A stretch of 64,000 nt of DNA from Diaphorobacter aerolatus (GCF_014489535.1 NZ_CP060783.1:3080501-3144500); one strand, 5' to 3'; counted from the stretch's first letter, positions 35,674 to 47,757 are shown. Program-made: numbers and translations. The notes: generated by a model from the letters alone, not told the origin.

Positions 35674-36867
35674 TCACGAAGCCGCGCGCTTTTGCAGAAT
35701 TTCGAAGGCGGGGAGCGTCTTGCCTTCCAGCACTTCGAGGAACGCGCCGCCGCCGGTAGAGATGTAACCGATATCCTTTTCGATGCCGTACTTGGCGATC
35801 GCGGCCAGCGTGTCACCGCCGCCCGCGATGCTGAACGCGCTGGAGTCGGCGATGGCCTGCGCCACGACCTTGGTACCGTTCGCGAACTGGTCGAATTCGA
35901 ACACGCCGACCGGGCCGTTCCAGACGATGGTGCCGGCAGCCTTGAGCTGGGTGGCCAGTTTGGCGGCGGTTTCCGGGCCGATGTCCAGGATCATGTCGTC
36001 GTCGGCCACCTCGGTCGCCTTCTTGACCGTGGCGACTGCGTCCGCAGCAAAATTGCGCGCAACCACCACGTCGGTCGGAATCGGCACCTCCGCGCCGCGC
36101 GCCTTCATCGATTCGATCACGGCCTTGGCCTCGCCGACCAGATCGGGCTCGGCCAGCGATTTGCCGATGTTGAGACCAGCCGCCAGCATGAAGGTGTTCG
36201 CAATGCCACCGCCCACGATGAGCCCGTCCACGTTGCTCGACAGGCTTTTCAGAATGGTCAGCTTGGTCGAAACCTTGGAGCCGGCCACGATGGCAACCAG
36301 TGGGCGCCTGGGATTGGCCAGCGCCTTGGTGATGGCGTCGATCTCGGCGGCCAGCAGCGGCCCTGCACAGGCGATTTTTGCGTATTCGGCGATGCCGTAG
36401 GTCGTGCCCTCGGCGCGATGGGCAGTGCCGAAGGCGTCGTTCACATAGATGTCGCAGAGCTTGGCCATCTTCCGGGCCAGTTCGGGGCTGTTCTTTTTCT
36501 CACCCTTGTTGAGGCGGCAATTTTCCAGCATCACGAGTTGGCCGGGCTGGACGTCAACGCCATCGACCCAGTCAGCGATGACGGGAATGTCCCGGCCCAT
36601 GAGTTCGGACATGCGCGCGGCGACGGGGGCGAGCGAATCCTCTGGCTTGAACTCGCCTTCGGTGGGGCGACCCAGATGGCTGGTCACCATGACGGCGGCA
36701 CCGGCGTCCAGTGCCATTTGAATGCAGGGAATCGAGGCGCGAATGCGCGTATCTTCGGTGATCTTGCCGCTATCGTCTTGTGGGACGTTCAGGTCGGCAC
36801 GAATGAAAACGCGCTCTCCAGTAGACTTGCCCTGTGCGCAGATGTCGGAAAAACGAAGAATGTGCAT
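35674..36867 (-). CDS. pgk: Phosphoglycerate kinase
   Basis: Glycolytic kinase converting 1,3-bisphosphoglycerate and ADP to 3-phosphoglycerate and ATP. The 397-residue frame is intact, with [20 protein letters not shown] near the start, [12 protein letters not shown], the hinge region [19 protein letters not shown], and the nucleotide loop [21 protein letters not shown] 36867 (MHILRFSD) is chosen over an upstream ATG lacking family residues. Confidence 0.97.
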   Translation of the reverse strand: MHILRFSDICAQGKSTGERVFIRADLNVPQDDSGKITEDTRIRASIPCIQMALDAGAAVMVTSHLGRPTEGEFKPEDSLAPVAARMSELMGRDIPVIADWVDGVDVQPGQLVMLENCRLNKGEKKNSPELARKMAKLCDIYVNDAFGTAHRAEGTTYGIAEYAKIACAGPLLAAEIDAITKALANPRRPLVAIVAGSKVSTKLTILKSLSSNVDGLIVGGGIANTFMLAAGLNIGKSLAEPDLVGEAKAVIESMKARGAEVPIPTDVVVARNFAADAVATVKKATEVADDDMILDIGPETAAKLATQLKAAGTIVWNGPVGVFEFDQFANGTKVVAQAIADSSAFSIAGGGDTLAAIAKYGIEKDIGYISTGGGAFLEVLEGKTLPAFEILQKRAAS

Positions 36868-36972
36868 GATGATTTCTGGTAAAGGGAACGGCACCGGACC
36901 GCAACTCGCCGTCACGGCACAGACATGAATCTGCCACCGATTGTAGGTGTCGCCGGTTCCTGGCGCGCTGGC

Positions 36973-37307
36973 TTACCAGCCGAGTCCGATATGCAGCGGC
37001 AGATAAATGATCATGCCCACGAGGATCGTGCCGAGGATTCCGCGCCTGGTGTAGTAGTAAGTCACGGCGCCCACCAGCGCTGGCAGGCGCGCATCCATCA
37101 GCGTGTGAATGAATTTGCCCTGAGTCATGAACAGCTCGGGCACGATCACCGCCCCAGCGCGGCAAGCGGCGCGTACTTCAGACCGCGCCGCAGCCACTCG
37201 GGCATGGGGAGGTCCTTGTCTGAAATCATGAAAAACGAGCGCGTGACCAAGGTGATGATCGCGAGGCCCAGTGTCGCGAGAATCATTTCGAGCGCATACC
37301 AGATCAT
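36973..37307 (-). CDS. azlD: AzlD-family branched-chain amino acid exporter subunit, frameshifted
   Basis: Small membrane subunit of the AzlCD amino-acid exporter, 111 residues after repair. The frame opens MIWYALEMILATLGLAIITL, passes KDLPMPEWLRRGLKYAPLAA, then loses one G at about 37155. The other frame continues AVIVPELFMTQGKFIHTLMD and ends YLPLHIGLGW. Three to four helices are visible. Its ATG overlaps the azlC stop (ATGA). Confidence 0.8.
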
Positions 37308-38169
37308 GGGCGAGGCCCTCCTGGTTCGTCGGGAGGGCGACCTTCCCGTGGCTCGAGTTCCTCGTCCAGCCTGGCTTCCGCCGTTTGCCGCAGTTTGAAG
37401 CGCTTGAACTGCCGGTCAGCCTCTTCGAACATCAGGCCCGCGGCCACGGCCGCGAGCACGGCGACCAGGATATTCATCTTGAGCGGTAGCGCGTACGCGG
37501 CCACGGCTGCCGTGCCGGCCACCGCCGTCGCAAGCACGGTGAAGCGGTCGTTGATCATCGACAACAATATCCCGAGCAAGGCGAGCACACCTGCAAACCC
37601 CAAACCCACGACAACGGGATCGCATTGGCGAGCAACATGCCGGCAATGGACGGTATCTGCCACATGAGCCAGTTCGTGGATGCCGCCCCGGCGAAATAGG
37701 CGATCTGGCCGGGAGCTGGTTTTGCTTCCGGAAAACGCTTCATGAAGCCGACAAATATGACGTCTCCACTGAAATATCCAAGCAGAAGACGTTTGTTTCG
37801 TGGGAATTCGTGAAAATAGCTGCGCCACATCTGGCTGAAGATCACGAAACGCAGATTCACGCAGGCGGCAGTAAGCCAGATCACCCAGAGTGGCGCGCCA
37901 GCCACCAGCAACGGCAGCACGGCCAGCTGCGCGCTGCCCGCATACACCAGCAGGGACATGAAAATCGCGAGCGGCACGGGTAGCCCGCTTTTGACCATGG
38001 CCACACCGGTCACCAGACCTCAGGCAGCAATGCCGATACCGGTGCCGAACATGTCGGTCACGCCCAGTTTGTAATAGGGCTCGCGCATCATCTCCCGCCA
38101 CCACGCCCATTGCTCCCTGGCAAATTGCCGCAGGCGCACGGCTTGCTCGGATAGGGATAGGCGACTCAT
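37304..38169 (-). pseudogene. azlC: AzlC-family amino acid exporter, in-frame TGA and a frameshift
   Basis: Large subunit of the AzlCD exporter. From ATG 38169 the frame reads MSRLSLSEQAVRLRQFAREQ, then a TGA near 38020 replaces the tryptophan expected in GIGIAA-W-GLVTGVAMVKS. Downstream LPVPLAIFMSLLVYAGSAQL and FVGFMKRFPEAKPAPGQIAY are normal for AzlC. A second lesion, one base missing near 37610, shifts LLANAIP into the frame carrying VVVGLGFAGVLALLG. The C-terminal tail is long and charged. Two lesions make this the best real pseudogene candidate of the backbone, although the frameshift alone fits the error pattern. Confidence 0.8.
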
Positions 38170-38195
38170 GGATGCGGGCGGACGGGTGCGGGCAG

Positions 38196-39212
38196 TTAGG
38201 CAGGTTGTCTATCAGATTGAAAAATATCGCCGACGTTGAGCGGAAAACCGCGCAAAAAGTCCGCAAAAGCGAGCCGTTTTCCGCCCGCACGTTGCAACGT
38301 GGTCAGGCGCAGAACGGTGTGGTCGCCACAAGCAACGTCGATGCCGTCGCCGCTGATGTTCAAAATTTGGCCGGGAATTGAATTCTGCACGCTGGCTCGC
38401 GATTGCGCTTGCGCTGCGGAATCGGCCGGGAAATCCGGCGCTGGCTCGGCGGCCCAAATCTTCACGGTTTCGCCATGGAGCATCGTGGAAGCGGCAGGGA
38501 AGGGATCGAAGGCACGCACGCGCCGCGCGATGACGGGGGCGGCTTCCGTCCAGTCGATGGCGCTTTCGGCCTTTTCGATTTTGTGCGCGTAAGTCACGCC
38601 TTCTTCGGGCTGTTGCACGGGCACAAGCTGGCCGCAGGCGGCGATCTCGAGAGCCTCGACGATCAATCGACCGCCTAGCTCGGCGAGCTTGTCGTGCAGC
38701 GTGGCCGTGGTGTCGCGCGCGGAGATGGCAAGCGACTCGCCCAGCAGCATGTCGCCGGTATCCAGCCCGGCGTCCATCTGCATGATCGTCACGCCGGTCT
38801 GTGCGTCACCGGCCTCGATGGCGCGATGGATCGGTGCCGCGCCGCGCCAGCGCGGCAACAGGCTCGCGTGGATGTTCAGGCAGCCCAGCCGGGGCAGGTC
38901 GAGCACCCATTGCGGCAGGATGAGTCCGTAGGCCGCCACGATCATGCAGTCTGCGCCGCTCGCGAGCAGCGCTTCATGGGCGGCTCGGGCGTCCTCGGGA
39001 TACTTGCCATCCAGACGCAGGCTGCGCGGCTGGCTCACGGGGATGCCTCGCTCCAGCGCAGATTGTTTGACGGGTGAAGCCTGCAGCTTCATGCCGCGAC
39101 CGGCGGGGCGATCAGGTTGGGTGAGCACCAGCGGAATCTCGAAGCCGGCTGCAATCAACCGCCGAAGCGCTACGGCTGCAAATTCGGGCGTGCCGGCAAA
39201 AACGATCTTCAT
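38196..39212 (-). CDS. fmt: Methionyl-tRNA formyltransferase
   Basis: Formylates initiator Met-tRNA using 10-formyl-THF. The intact 338-residue protein shows [20 protein letters not shown], the tRNA-insertion region [20 protein letters not shown] and the active-site signature [20 protein letters not shown] with Asn-His. The OB-like C-terminal domain follows. It lies upstream of azlC and downstream of the lipoprotein-def pair on the same strand, the usual def-fmt neighbourhood. Confidence 0.97.
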   Translation of the reverse strand: MKIVFAGTPEFAAVALRRLIAAGFEIPLVLTQPDRPAGRGMKLQASPVKQSALERGIPVSQPRSLRLDGKYPEDARAAHEALLASGADCMIVAAYGLILPQWVLDLPRLGCLNIHASLLPRWRGAAPIHRAIEAGDAQTGVTIMQMDAGLDTGDMLLGESLAISARDTTATLHDKLAELGGRLIVEALEIAACGQLVPVQQPEEGVTYAHKIEKAESAIDWTEAAPVIARRVRAFDPFPAASTMLHGETVKIWAAEPAPDFPADSAAQAQSRASVQNSIPGQILNISGDGIDVACGDHTVLRLTTLQRAGGKRLAFADFLRGFPLNVGDIFQSDRQPA

Positions 39213-39288
39213 GCTGCTTATCCTGAAAGCTGGGGTCTATGGGCTGTGCCTGCCGTTCCGCGGTGGGCGCGACAGGCTGGCGGCGGCT

Positions 39289-39810
39289 TCAGAAAGCGCG
39301 GAAATCGTCGGCCGTGGGCTCGTCCGTGAACATCACCTTGGCGACGCGGTCATCGAGGCCGATGTGAATGTGGCCGAGGCGGCGCAGATTCATGTCGTCC
39401 ATGAAGCGGTAAGTCCAGACCTTGCCCCTGAAGCTGGCGACTTCGGTGATTTCATACGGCGGACCGAAGAAGTCGAGTACCTGATGACGCGTCGAGCCCA
39501 CGGGAAAGCGCGAGAGATGCAGGAAATCCAGCACCTGATTGAACGAGGTCAGGCGCCCGGCGGCGTCGAAATTCGCGTGATACACCTCGCGGCCCATCGG
39601 CAGCGTGGAATACAGCCAGCGCTGGCCGCCCTCGGGCAGAGTGCTCACATTGAGCGGCGCGCCCATGTGGGACTGCACCTGCGCCGTGCTTGCTCCAGGT
39701 TCCGGTGCGCTGAAATGCGCACAACCGGTAAGCGCCGCGCCCAGTAAGAGTGTCGCGGCGACCGTGCGAAGGCTGACAGGCCAGGATCTGCCTGCCGTGC
39801 GCGTCGTCAT
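39289..39810 (-). CDS. Hypothetical outer-membrane lipoprotein (SmpA/OmlA-like)
   Basis: A 173-residue lipoprotein with lipobox ALTGC. Its body has two similar halves, each with a glycine turn and DFF/LDFL pattern: [20 protein letters not shown], and [20 protein letters not shown]. This resembles the SmpA/OmlA (BamE-like) fold, a weak inference. ATG 39810 overlaps the def stop by 4 bp, so it is translated with def. Confidence 0.65.
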   Translation of the reverse strand: MTTRTAGRSWPVSLRTVAATLLLGAALTGCAHFSAPEPGASTAQVQSHMGAPLNVSTLPEGGQRWLYSTLPMGREVYHANFDAAGRLTSFNQVLDFLHLSRFPVGSTRHQVLDFFGPPYEITEVASFRGKVWTYRFMDDMNLRRLGHIHIGLDDRVAKVMFTDEPTADDFRAF

Positions 39811-40319
39811 ACGCGCTCCTCGCTCTTCTTCTGCTTGAGCAATTTGGTCTTGATGCGGTTGCGCTTGAGTGGCGAGAGATATTCGACGAACACCTTGCCG
39901 ATCAGGTGATCGAGCTCGTGCTGCACGCATACCGCGAGCAGGCCATCCGCCTCGATCACGCGCGACTGGCCGTCGCGATCGAGGGCGCGCACATGCACCT
40001 GCTCCGAGCGCTCCACGCCGTCGTAGATGCCGGGAACGGACAGGCAGCCCTCGTCGCCGACCAGCTTTTCGTCGCTATACCAGGTGATCTCGGGATTGAT
40101 CAGCACCATGGGCTGGTCGCGATCCTCCGACACGTCGATCACGACGATGCGTTCGTGGACATCGACCTGCGTGGCGGCGAGGCCGATGCCGTTGGCGTCG
40201 TACATGGTCGCGAGCATGTCGTCGAGAATCGTGCGCACGCGTTCGTCCACGACTTCAACAGGCTTGGCAACCTTGTGCAGTCGCGGGTCGGGGTAACAGA
40301 GAATGGGAAGAATTGCCAT
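39807..40319 (-). CDS. def: Peptide deformylase
   Basis: Iron/zinc hydrolase removing the N-formyl group from nascent proteins. All three motifs are present in the 170-residue protein: [17 protein letters not shown] (metal Cys) and QHELDHLIG (HExxH). ATG 40319 is the family start ([16 protein letters not shown]). It is divergent from the LysM gene across a 190-bp region and leads the def-lipoprotein-fmt cluster. Confidence 0.97.
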   Translation of the reverse strand: MAILPILCYPDPRLHKVAKPVEVVDERVRTILDDMLATMYDANGIGLAATQVDVHERIVVIDVSEDRDQPMVLINPEITWYSDEKLVGDEGCLSVPGIYDGVERSEQVHVRALDRDGQSRVIEADGLLAVCVQHELDHLIGKVFVEYLSPLKRNRIKTKLLKQKKSEERV

Positions 40320-40511
40320 GTGCAACGGATGAATATGTCGGTATTTTCGCCACTTTTGCCGATTCCTGCGGCAGCGGCACGCAATAATCATTGCTCTATC
40401 AAGGGCTTGGGCTGAGAATCTGAGATTGTTTGTAACGTTGTGCGTGCAAATGCCAAGAATCTTTTTCTATGGCGCACCAAGGCAATATGGTCGTTGAGAG
40501 GGCGAATTTCA

Positions 40512-41747
40512 ATGCGTGAAAAGATGAACAACAAGGCCGGTCCTTCCAAAGCAAGCGTCTCGCGAGTGGCGGCGGCGCTGGCATTGACGGCTGGTTCGAT
40601 GTTGGCCTCAGGGGCGCATGCACAGCAGTATCCGGTGACACCGAAGCAGCGCGCCACCGCGCAGCAGGTCGCATCGCGCGGCGTGCCGGTGTCCGAGCTC
40701 AATGCCAATGCGCCGGAGACCTACGTCGTCAAGCGCGGCGACACGCTCTGGTCGATTTCAGGCATGTATCTCGCAAAGCCCTGGCGCTGGCCGGAATTGT
40801 GGGGCATGAACATGGATGCGATCCGCAATCCCCACCTGATCTACCCCGGTCAGACCCTGTATCTGGAGAAGATCAACGGTCTTGCGCGCCTGTCCACCCG
40901 CGCGGGTCGCGGAGGCGGTGACTCCGAAACCGTGCGCATCACGCCGCGCACGCGCACCGACAGTGTCTCGGGCACGGCGCTGCCCACCGTGCCGCAGCAT
41001 CTGATCGAACCGTTTCTCGTCGAGCCCGAAGTGCTGCCCGGAAACGCGCTGGAACTGGCCCCGCGCATCGTGGCGGCCACCGAGACCCGCACCATCCAGA
41101 GTGCTGGCGACCGCGTCTATGCGCGCAGCGCCAGCGGCCAGGCGCTGCTGACCGATCCGGGTGAAGATCGCACCTTCCGCATTTTCCGCAACGCCATTCC
41201 CATGAGAGACCCCGAAACCGGAGCGATTCTGGGCTACGAGGCGCAATACGTGGGCCGCGCCGAAATGGTTCGTGGCGAGACGCAGGAAGTCACGCCCGAC
41301 GGCCAGGGTGGCCGCACGGTGGATCCGGTTCCAGCGACGCTCGACATCATCTCCGTCAAGGAAGAAGTGCGTGTGGGTGACCGCCTGTTGCCGCTGGCTC
41401 CGCGCAGCTTCATGAACTATGTTCCACGCGCTCCCTACGATGAAGTGGATGCACGCGTTGTTTCGATCTATGGCAGTGCTTCGGTCACCAATGCGGGCCA
41501 GAATCAGGTGGTGTCAATCAACCGCGGCGCCAACGATGGACTGGAGCCCGGCATGATTCTTACCGTGCTGACCAAGGGTGATCGCATCCGCGACAAGACC
41601 GATAGCAGTCGCACCATGATCAAGCTGCCGAGCGAGGCCAATGGCATGGCAATGGTGTTCCGCACCTTTGACAACGTGTCCTACGCGCTGCTGCTGCAGG
41701 TGCGCTATGGCGTGACCGTGGGTGACCGGTTGGTGAATCCGCAATAG
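40512..41747 (+). CDS. LysM-domain periplasmic protein
   Basis: A 411-residue secreted protein. After a signal peptide ending ASGAHAQ comes one LysM peptidoglycan-binding domain (YVVKRGDTLWSISGMYLAKP, then NPHLIYPGQTLYLEKI, about residues 75-120). A long beta-rich C-terminal part includes VSINRGANDGLEPGMILTVL. In beta-proteobacteria this gene commonly lies between def and dprA; a role in cell-wall maintenance is inferred. ATG 40512 has a GAGAGG site; ATG 40524 is an alternative. Confidence 0.88.
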   Translation: MREKMNNKAGPSKASVSRVAAALALTAGSMLASGAHAQQYPVTPKQRATAQQVASRGVPVSELNANAPETYVVKRGDTLWSISGMYLAKPWRWPELWGMNMDAIRNPHLIYPGQTLYLEKINGLARLSTRAGRGGGDSETVRITPRTRTDSVSGTALPTVPQHLIEPFLVEPEVLPGNALELAPRIVAATETRTIQSAGDRVYARSASGQALLTDPGEDRTFRIFRNAIPMRDPETGAILGYEAQYVGRAEMVRGETQEVTPDGQGGRTVDPVPATLDIISVKEEVRVGDRLLPLAPRSFMNYVPRAPYDEVDARVVSIYGSASVTNAGQNQVVSINRGANDGLEPGMILTVLTKGDRIRDKTDSSRTMIKLPSEANGMAMVFRTFDNVSYALLLQVRYGVTVGDRLVNPQ

Positions 41748-41797
41748 CGCGGATATGCCGTGCCGGTGCTCCACCGGCCCGGCTCACGGGAAGAAGG

Positions 41798-41831
41798 AAA
41801 TGCCGGATCGTCCTCGCGAGCCGGCATTTTT
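41798..41831 (+). terminator. Intrinsic terminator after the LysM gene
   Basis: Perfect 9-bp stem AAATGCCGG / CCGGCATTT with 14-nt loop and following T-run, just before the dprA ribosome site. Some read-through into dprA is likely. Confidence 0.85.
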
Positions 41832-41849
41832 CATTGGAAGAGGCAAAAG

Positions 41850-43037
41850 ATGATGCGTGATGAATTGACGGCCTGGCTGCGCCTCACGGCGACGCCCGGC
41901 GTGGGCAACCTGTCTTCGCGCAGGCTGTTGGCCACTTTCGGCATGCCTCAGGAGATTTTTGCGCAGCCGCTGGTCGCGTTGCAGGCCTGCGTATCGGGCT
42001 CGCAGGCGCAGGCCCTGACCGACACGCCGGACAACCTCAACAAAATGGTGGAGCAGACCGTGCAGTGGCTCGACGCTCCGGCGGCCAATCAGAACATGCC
42101 CGCCCGCGCGATCTGCACGCTGGGCGACCCGGGCTATCCCGAGCACCTGCTCGCAACCGAAGATCCGCCGCTGCTGCTCTATGTCGAGGGCGCCCGCGCG
42201 TTGCTGGAAAACGGGGGATTGGCCGCAGCCAGCAAACATTGCCTCGCCATGGTCGGCAGTCGCAATCCGACGCTTCAAGGACGAGAGAACGCGCGGCAGT
42301 TTGCGAGAGCGCTTCGCGAAGCGGGGCTGACCATCGTCTCCGGCCTGGCGCTTGGCATTGACGCGGCAGCCCATGAGGGCGCGCTCGCGGCCGATGCCCG
42401 GCCATCGTCGGCCGCGACCATCGCGGTCGTGGGTACGGGGCTTGATCGCGTCTATCCGCGCTCCCATCAGAATCTGGCCACCCGCATCGCGCACAGCGGC
42501 ATTCTGGTGAGCGAATATCCACTGGGCACACCGCCGCTGGCCGCGAATTTTCCCCGGCGCAATCGCATCATCTCGGGCCTGTCACTCGGCACGCTGGTGG
42601 TGGAGGCGGCGCTGGCGTCCGGATCGTTGATCACGGCGCGGCTCGCAAGCGAACAGGGACGCGAGGTTTTTGCGATTCCGGGCTCGATTCACGCGCCTCA
42701 GTCGCATGGCTGCCACGCGTTGCTGCGGCAAGGCGCGAAACTGGTGGAGTCGGCGCAGGACGTGCTCGAGGAACTGCTGATGCCGCGCCCGAGCGGCTCG
42801 GATATGCCCGTCGATCTGGACCAATATGCCTTGGTGCGCACGGGCACCGAACATCTGTCGTGCGAGCAGCATGATCTGTTGGGCGCTCTCGGATTTGACC
42901 CGGTGGGGCTCGACGCGCTCGTTGCCCGTACCGGTTGGGACGCGGCGACGCTGCAGGTGCAGCTTCTGCAACTCGAACTTGATGGCCATGTGGCTCGCAT
43001 GCCCGGCGGGCTCTACCAAAGGCTGGCGAGCGGATAA
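41850..43037 (+). CDS. dprA: DNA-processing protein DprA
   Basis: Recombination mediator that protects incoming ssDNA and loads RecA in transformation. The intact 395-residue protein has a SAM-like N-terminus (WLRLTATPGVGNLSSRRLLA) and the Rossmann-type core with VGSRNPTLQGRENARQFARA, VSGLALGIDAAAHEGAL and VGTGLDRVYPRSHQ. A winged C-terminal domain ends near GGLYQRLASG. ATG 41850 or 41853 follows GGAAGAGG. Presence beside type IV pili suggests possible natural competence. Confidence 0.95.
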   Translation: MMRDELTAWLRLTATPGVGNLSSRRLLATFGMPQEIFAQPLVALQACVSGSQAQALTDTPDNLNKMVEQTVQWLDAPAANQNMPARAICTLGDPGYPEHLLATEDPPLLLYVEGARALLENGGLAAASKHCLAMVGSRNPTLQGRENARQFARALREAGLTIVSGLALGIDAAAHEGALAADARPSSAATIAVVGTGLDRVYPRSHQNLATRIAHSGILVSEYPLGTPPLAANFPRRNRIISGLSLGTLVVEAALASGSLITARLASEQGREVFAIPGSIHAPQSHGCHALLRQGAKLVESAQDVLEELLMPRPSGSDMPVDLDQYALVRTGTEHLSCEQHDLLGALGFDPVGLDALVARTGWDAATLQVQLLQLELDGHVARMPGGLYQRLASG

Positions 43038-43041
43038 GAAA

Positions 43042-43072
43042 AAAGCCGCCTGGTCGATCAACCGGCGGCTTT
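43042..43072. terminator. Bidirectional terminator between dprA and argC
   Basis: Stem AAAGCCGCC / GGCGGCTTT with 13-nt loop and flanking A- and T-runs, between convergent genes. Confidence 0.85.
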
Positions 43073-43102
43073 CTTCGGGGTAGTCTGGAGCAGCGTGGCG
43101 GC

Positions 43103-44034
43103 TCAGATGTCCAGCATCAGCTTCAGATTCTGCACGGCCGCACCGCTCGCGCCCTTGCCCAGGTTGTCGAGGCGTGCCACCAGCACCGCATGCTTGTAGC
43201 TGTCGCTGCCATACACGCGCACCTCGAGCTTGTTGGTGTCCTTGAGTGCCACGGCATCGAGCTTGCCGTCTTCGGTCGCGGGCAATACCTGAACCCAGTG
43301 ATCGGGCGTGTCGGTCTTCGCGTAGTGGGCGGCCAGTGCGTCGTGGATGTCGGCGACCTTGGGCGCGCCCGGCAGCGTATCGAGATGCAGCGGCAGTTGC
43401 ACCAGCATGCCCTGAGGGAAGTTGCCCACCGCCGGCACGAAGATCGGGCGGCGCGTGATGCCGGTGTACTTCATGATCTCGGGAATGTGCTTGTGCGACA
43501 GGCCGAGCGCATACAGCTCGAACGGCGCGGCGTTGCCAGCCTCATAGGCTTCGATCATCGTGCGGCCGCCGCCCGAATAGCCGCTCACCGAAGGCAGCGT
43601 CACCGGATAGTCCGTGGGCAAAAGACCCGCATCGACCAGCGGACGCAGCAGCGCGATGGCCCCGTGGCATAGCAGCCGGGGTTGGCCACGCGCGTGGCCT
43701 GGCGCACGGCGTCGAGCTGACCAGCGGCGAGTTCCGGGAATCCGAACACCCAGCCGTCGGACACGCGGTGTGCGGTCGATGCGTCGATGACCTTGATGGT
43801 CTTGCCGGTCTCTTTGCTGACGTCGTCGATCAACGCGACCGATTCGCGCGCGGCGTCGTCATGCAGGCACAGCACGACCAGATCCACGCCCGCGATCAGC
43901 GCGCGTTTGGCGGCAGGGTCCTTGCGCAGTTCGGGAGCAATGCTCACCAGTTCAACTTGCGGCATGGTCTGTAGGCGCTCGCGGATCTGCAATCCGGTGG
44001 TGCCTGCTTCGCCATCGATAAAGACTTTTGCCAT
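43103..44034 (-). CDS. argC: N-acetyl-gamma-glutamyl-phosphate reductase, type 2, frameshifted
   Basis: NADPH-dependent third step of arginine synthesis. The N-terminus [20 protein letters not shown] is the Rossmann loop of type 2 enzymes. The catalytic cysteine lies in [10 protein letters not shown] (about residue 120). Right after it, near 43660, a G is missing from a G-run, and the remainder ([20 protein letters not shown], then [14 protein letters not shown]) is in the other frame, totalling 310 residues. An arginine biosynthetic gene broken only by a homopolymer indel is more likely a sequencing error than a mutant. Confidence 0.88.
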
Positions 44035-44342
44035 GATGATCTCCGAAAGGTGTCCGCCACAAAGCAGACAAGGGATAAGTTATATCCACAATATTGGTGC
44101 GCCGCAACATGATACATTTATTAGCTGCCATGCTGATGAAGCCCGCGGCCAGGCACCCTGACTGGAGCGGCTGATTTTGTGGAAGCCCGCATGCTGCTGT
44201 CTTGCGCGAAAAACAACACCCGAGGTGAGGTTGACGTGTAAGCCGGTGGTCATACGGAGCGAATTGAATCCCTGATTCGCTTTTCACGGTCCGCTGCTCT
44301 GAATGGCGTTCGGGCACCAACCACTTCTCCGAGAGACACCTC
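44035..44342. other. Divergent promoter region of argC and sucC, 308 bp
   Basis: No gene seen. It must hold the promoters of both genes. The segment 44070-44130 is AT-richer than its surroundings; I cannot identify a specific operator. The sucC ribosome site is weak (GAGAGAC). Confidence 0.4.
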
Positions 44343-45502
<1,160 letters not shown>

Positions 45503-45520
45503 GCCCTGGAGAGAAACACC

Positions 45521-46417
45521 ATGTCTATCTATATCAACAAAGACACACGCGTCATTACCCAAGGCATTACGGGCAAGACCGGCCAGTTCCACACTGAAAA
45601 GTGTCAGGAATACGCGAATGGCAAGAACTGCTTCGTCGCCGGCGTGAACCCCAAGAAGGCTGGCGAAAAGATTTTCGACATCCCGATCTTCGGCACCGTC
45701 AAGGACGCAGCCAAGGAAACCGGCGCCACCGTTTCGGTGATCTACGTGCCGCCCGCAGGCGCTGCTGCCGCGATCTGGGAAGCCGTGGAAGCCGACCTCG
45801 ACATGGCGATCTGCATCACCGAAGGCATTCCCGTGCGCGACATGCTGGAAGTGCGCAACAAGATGCGCGCCAAGGAAGCTGCGGGCGGCAAGAAGACGCT
45901 GCTCTTGGGCCCGAATTGCCCCGGCCTGATCACGCCCGATGAAATCAAGATCGGCATCATGCCCGGTCACATCCACAAGAAGGGCCGCGTTGGCGTCGTG
46001 TCGCGCTCCGGCACGCTGACCTACGAAGCCGTGGCGCAGTTGACCGAACTCGGCATTGGCCAGTCGACCGCCGTCGGTATCGGTGGTGACCCGATCAATG
46101 GCCTGAAGCACATCGACGTGATGAAGGCGTTCAACGATGATCCGGAAACCGATGCCGTCATCATGATCGGCGAAATCGGTGGCCCGGATGAGGCCGAAGC
46201 CGCTCGCTGGTGCAAGGATCACATGAAGAAGCCAATCGTCGGCTTCATCGCCGGCGTGACAGCGCCTCCGGGCAAGCGCATGGGTCACGCGGGCGCGCTG
46301 ATCTCGGGCGGCGCGGATACTGCCGATGCCAAGCTGGCCGTGATGGAAGAGTGTGGCTTCACGATCACACGCAATCCGTCGGAAATGGCTCGCCTTCTCA
46401 AAGGCCTGCTGAAATAA
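45521..46417 (+). CDS. sucD: Succinyl-CoA synthetase alpha subunit
   Basis: CoA-binding subunit, 298 residues, intact. The CoA site reads [17 protein letters not shown]; the phosphorylated histidine lies in [26 protein letters not shown] and [15 protein letters not shown] are family signatures. It forms the heterodimer or tetramer with SucC in the TCA cycle. Confidence 0.97.
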   Translation: MSIYINKDTRVITQGITGKTGQFHTEKCQEYANGKNCFVAGVNPKKAGEKIFDIPIFGTVKDAAKETGATVSVIYVPPAGAAAAIWEAVEADLDMAICITEGIPVRDMLEVRNKMRAKEAAGGKKTLLLGPNCPGLITPDEIKIGIMPGHIHKKGRVGVVSRSGTLTYEAVAQLTELGIGQSTAVGIGGDPINGLKHIDVMKAFNDDPETDAVIMIGEIGGPDEAEAARWCKDHMKKPIVGFIAGVTAPPGKRMGHAGALISGGADTADAKLAVMEECGFTITRNPSEMARLLKGLLK

Positions 46418-46534
46418 TTCGATAGCAACAAAGCTTTTTCCCAAAACGTTTTGCGGGCGAAAGTTCTTGAATGCTTACGCATTAATACGCATGACGAGGG
46501 CCTTGCGCCCTTCTAAACTGCGAACTCCAAAAAG

Positions 46535-46565
46535 AAAGGCCAGCCTGAATTTCAGGCTGGCCTTT
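46535..46565. terminator. sucCD terminator hairpin
   Basis: Stem of 14 bp (AAAGGCCAGCCTGA / TCAGGCTGGCCTTT) with a 3-nt loop. It lies upstream of terC and may serve as terminator of sucCD while allowing a separate terC promoter. Confidence 0.85.
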
Positions 46566-46588
46566 CGACACATAACAGCGGAGTCACC

Positions 46589-47287
46589 ATGGAATTCCTC
46601 AGCACCCCTGATTTCTGGATCGGACTGGTCAAGATCATCTGGATCAACATCATTCTGTCCGGTGACAATGCCGTTGTCATTGCACTTGCTGCCCGATCGC
46701 TTCCCCCTGAACAGCAAAAAAAGGCCATCATGATTGGCTCGGGCGCCGCCGTGGTGCTGCGGATCGTGCTGACCGTGGTCGCGGCCAAGTTGCTGGAGCT
46801 GTCGTTCCTGCAGATCATCGGCGGCTGCCTGTTGCTGTGGATCGGCTATCAACTGCTCACCAGTGACGAGGGCGAGGAGGGCGAAGCCAAGGGCAAGGGC
46901 GGCATGATGGCCGCCGTGCGAACCATCCTGATCGCCGACCTCGTGATGAGCCTGGACAACGTGATCGCCGTGGCCGCCACCGCGCAAGGCAACATGGTCC
47001 TGCTGATTCTGGGCCTGGCCATCAGCATCCCGCTGGTGATCTTTGGCTCCACGCTGATGATCAAGCTCATGGAGCGTTTTCCGGTCATCGTCGTGCTGGG
47101 CGCCGCGCTGATCGGCTGGGTGGGCGGCGAGACCATCGTCAACGACAACATCTTGCACGACTATGCCGTGGCGCATCCGTGGCTGCATTACGTGGCGGCC
47201 GCCGCGGGTGCAATTCTTGTCGTGGGGATTGGCAAGTTCGTGCAGTCACGCAACCAGGCCAAGGCACAGCACACCGCGGCTGCCTGA
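46589..47287 (+). CDS. TerC-family membrane protein (first copy)
   Basis: Integral membrane protein of the TerC/Alx family, 232 residues with about seven helices. DNAVVIALAARSLP early and DLVMSLDNVIAVA later are the paired acidic motifs of the family. Relatives function in manganese export, metallation of secreted proteins or tellurite resistance. A second copy lies at 60058-60792, sharing FPVI/FPMI and the DNAVVIALA motif but diverged elsewhere. Confidence 0.92.
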   Translation: MEFLSTPDFWIGLVKIIWINIILSGDNAVVIALAARSLPPEQQKKAIMIGSGAAVVLRIVLTVVAAKLLELSFLQIIGGCLLLWIGYQLLTSDEGEEGEAKGKGGMMAAVRTILIADLVMSLDNVIAVAATAQGNMVLLILGLAISIPLVIFGSTLMIKLMERFPVIVVLGAALIGWVGGETIVNDNILHDYAVAHPWLHYVAAAAGAILVVGIGKFVQSRNQAKAQHTAAA

Positions 47288-47315
47288 TTGGCGAGCAGGA
47301 CTGAATTTCAAATTC

Positions 47316-47351
47316 AAAGGCCGAGCCTTCCTTGGAGGGCTCGGCCTTTTT
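47316..47351 (+). terminator. terC terminator
   Basis: Stem AAAGGCCGAGCC / GGCTCGGCCTTT with 10-nt loop, then a T-run: a canonical intrinsic terminator. Confidence 0.92.
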
Positions 47352-47757
47352 GCCTTGATGGCTCGGCGCAGGATGGATGTATTGCTGCAAGCTATCCAAG
47401 GTCACGGCAAACGGCGCTCGCTGTCGGTGCTGTCCCTGAACGACGGGCTCCACCTGAAAATGAGTGCATCTGAGTGTGTATGCGCACACTTTCCGATTGC
47501 TCGTCTGTCGGCGTTGACGGTTCCGTGAATGATTTCAGAAGCCGAGTGCTCAATCCCGGGAATAAATGATGATGCCGCGCAGTCTATTGGCGAGATCGCC
47601 TGCAAAGGCTTTGTTTCTCGTCATTGCATTGTGAATAAAAACTATCGGTATCGCATTGTTTCGACACGTCAGCTATCATTGCACGCAATTCAAGGAAACC
47701 ATAAAAAACTCCATAGCACCCGGTTCAGTCGTCGCAGTCAGCGGCGCAGTACGGCCC
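47352..47757. other. Intergenic region upstream of the PP2C gene, 406 bp
   Basis: I see no gene with family features. Base composition is mixed, with AT-rich patches near 47560-47720 that should contain the phosphatase promoter. No repeat or RNA motif stands out. Confidence 0.4.
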
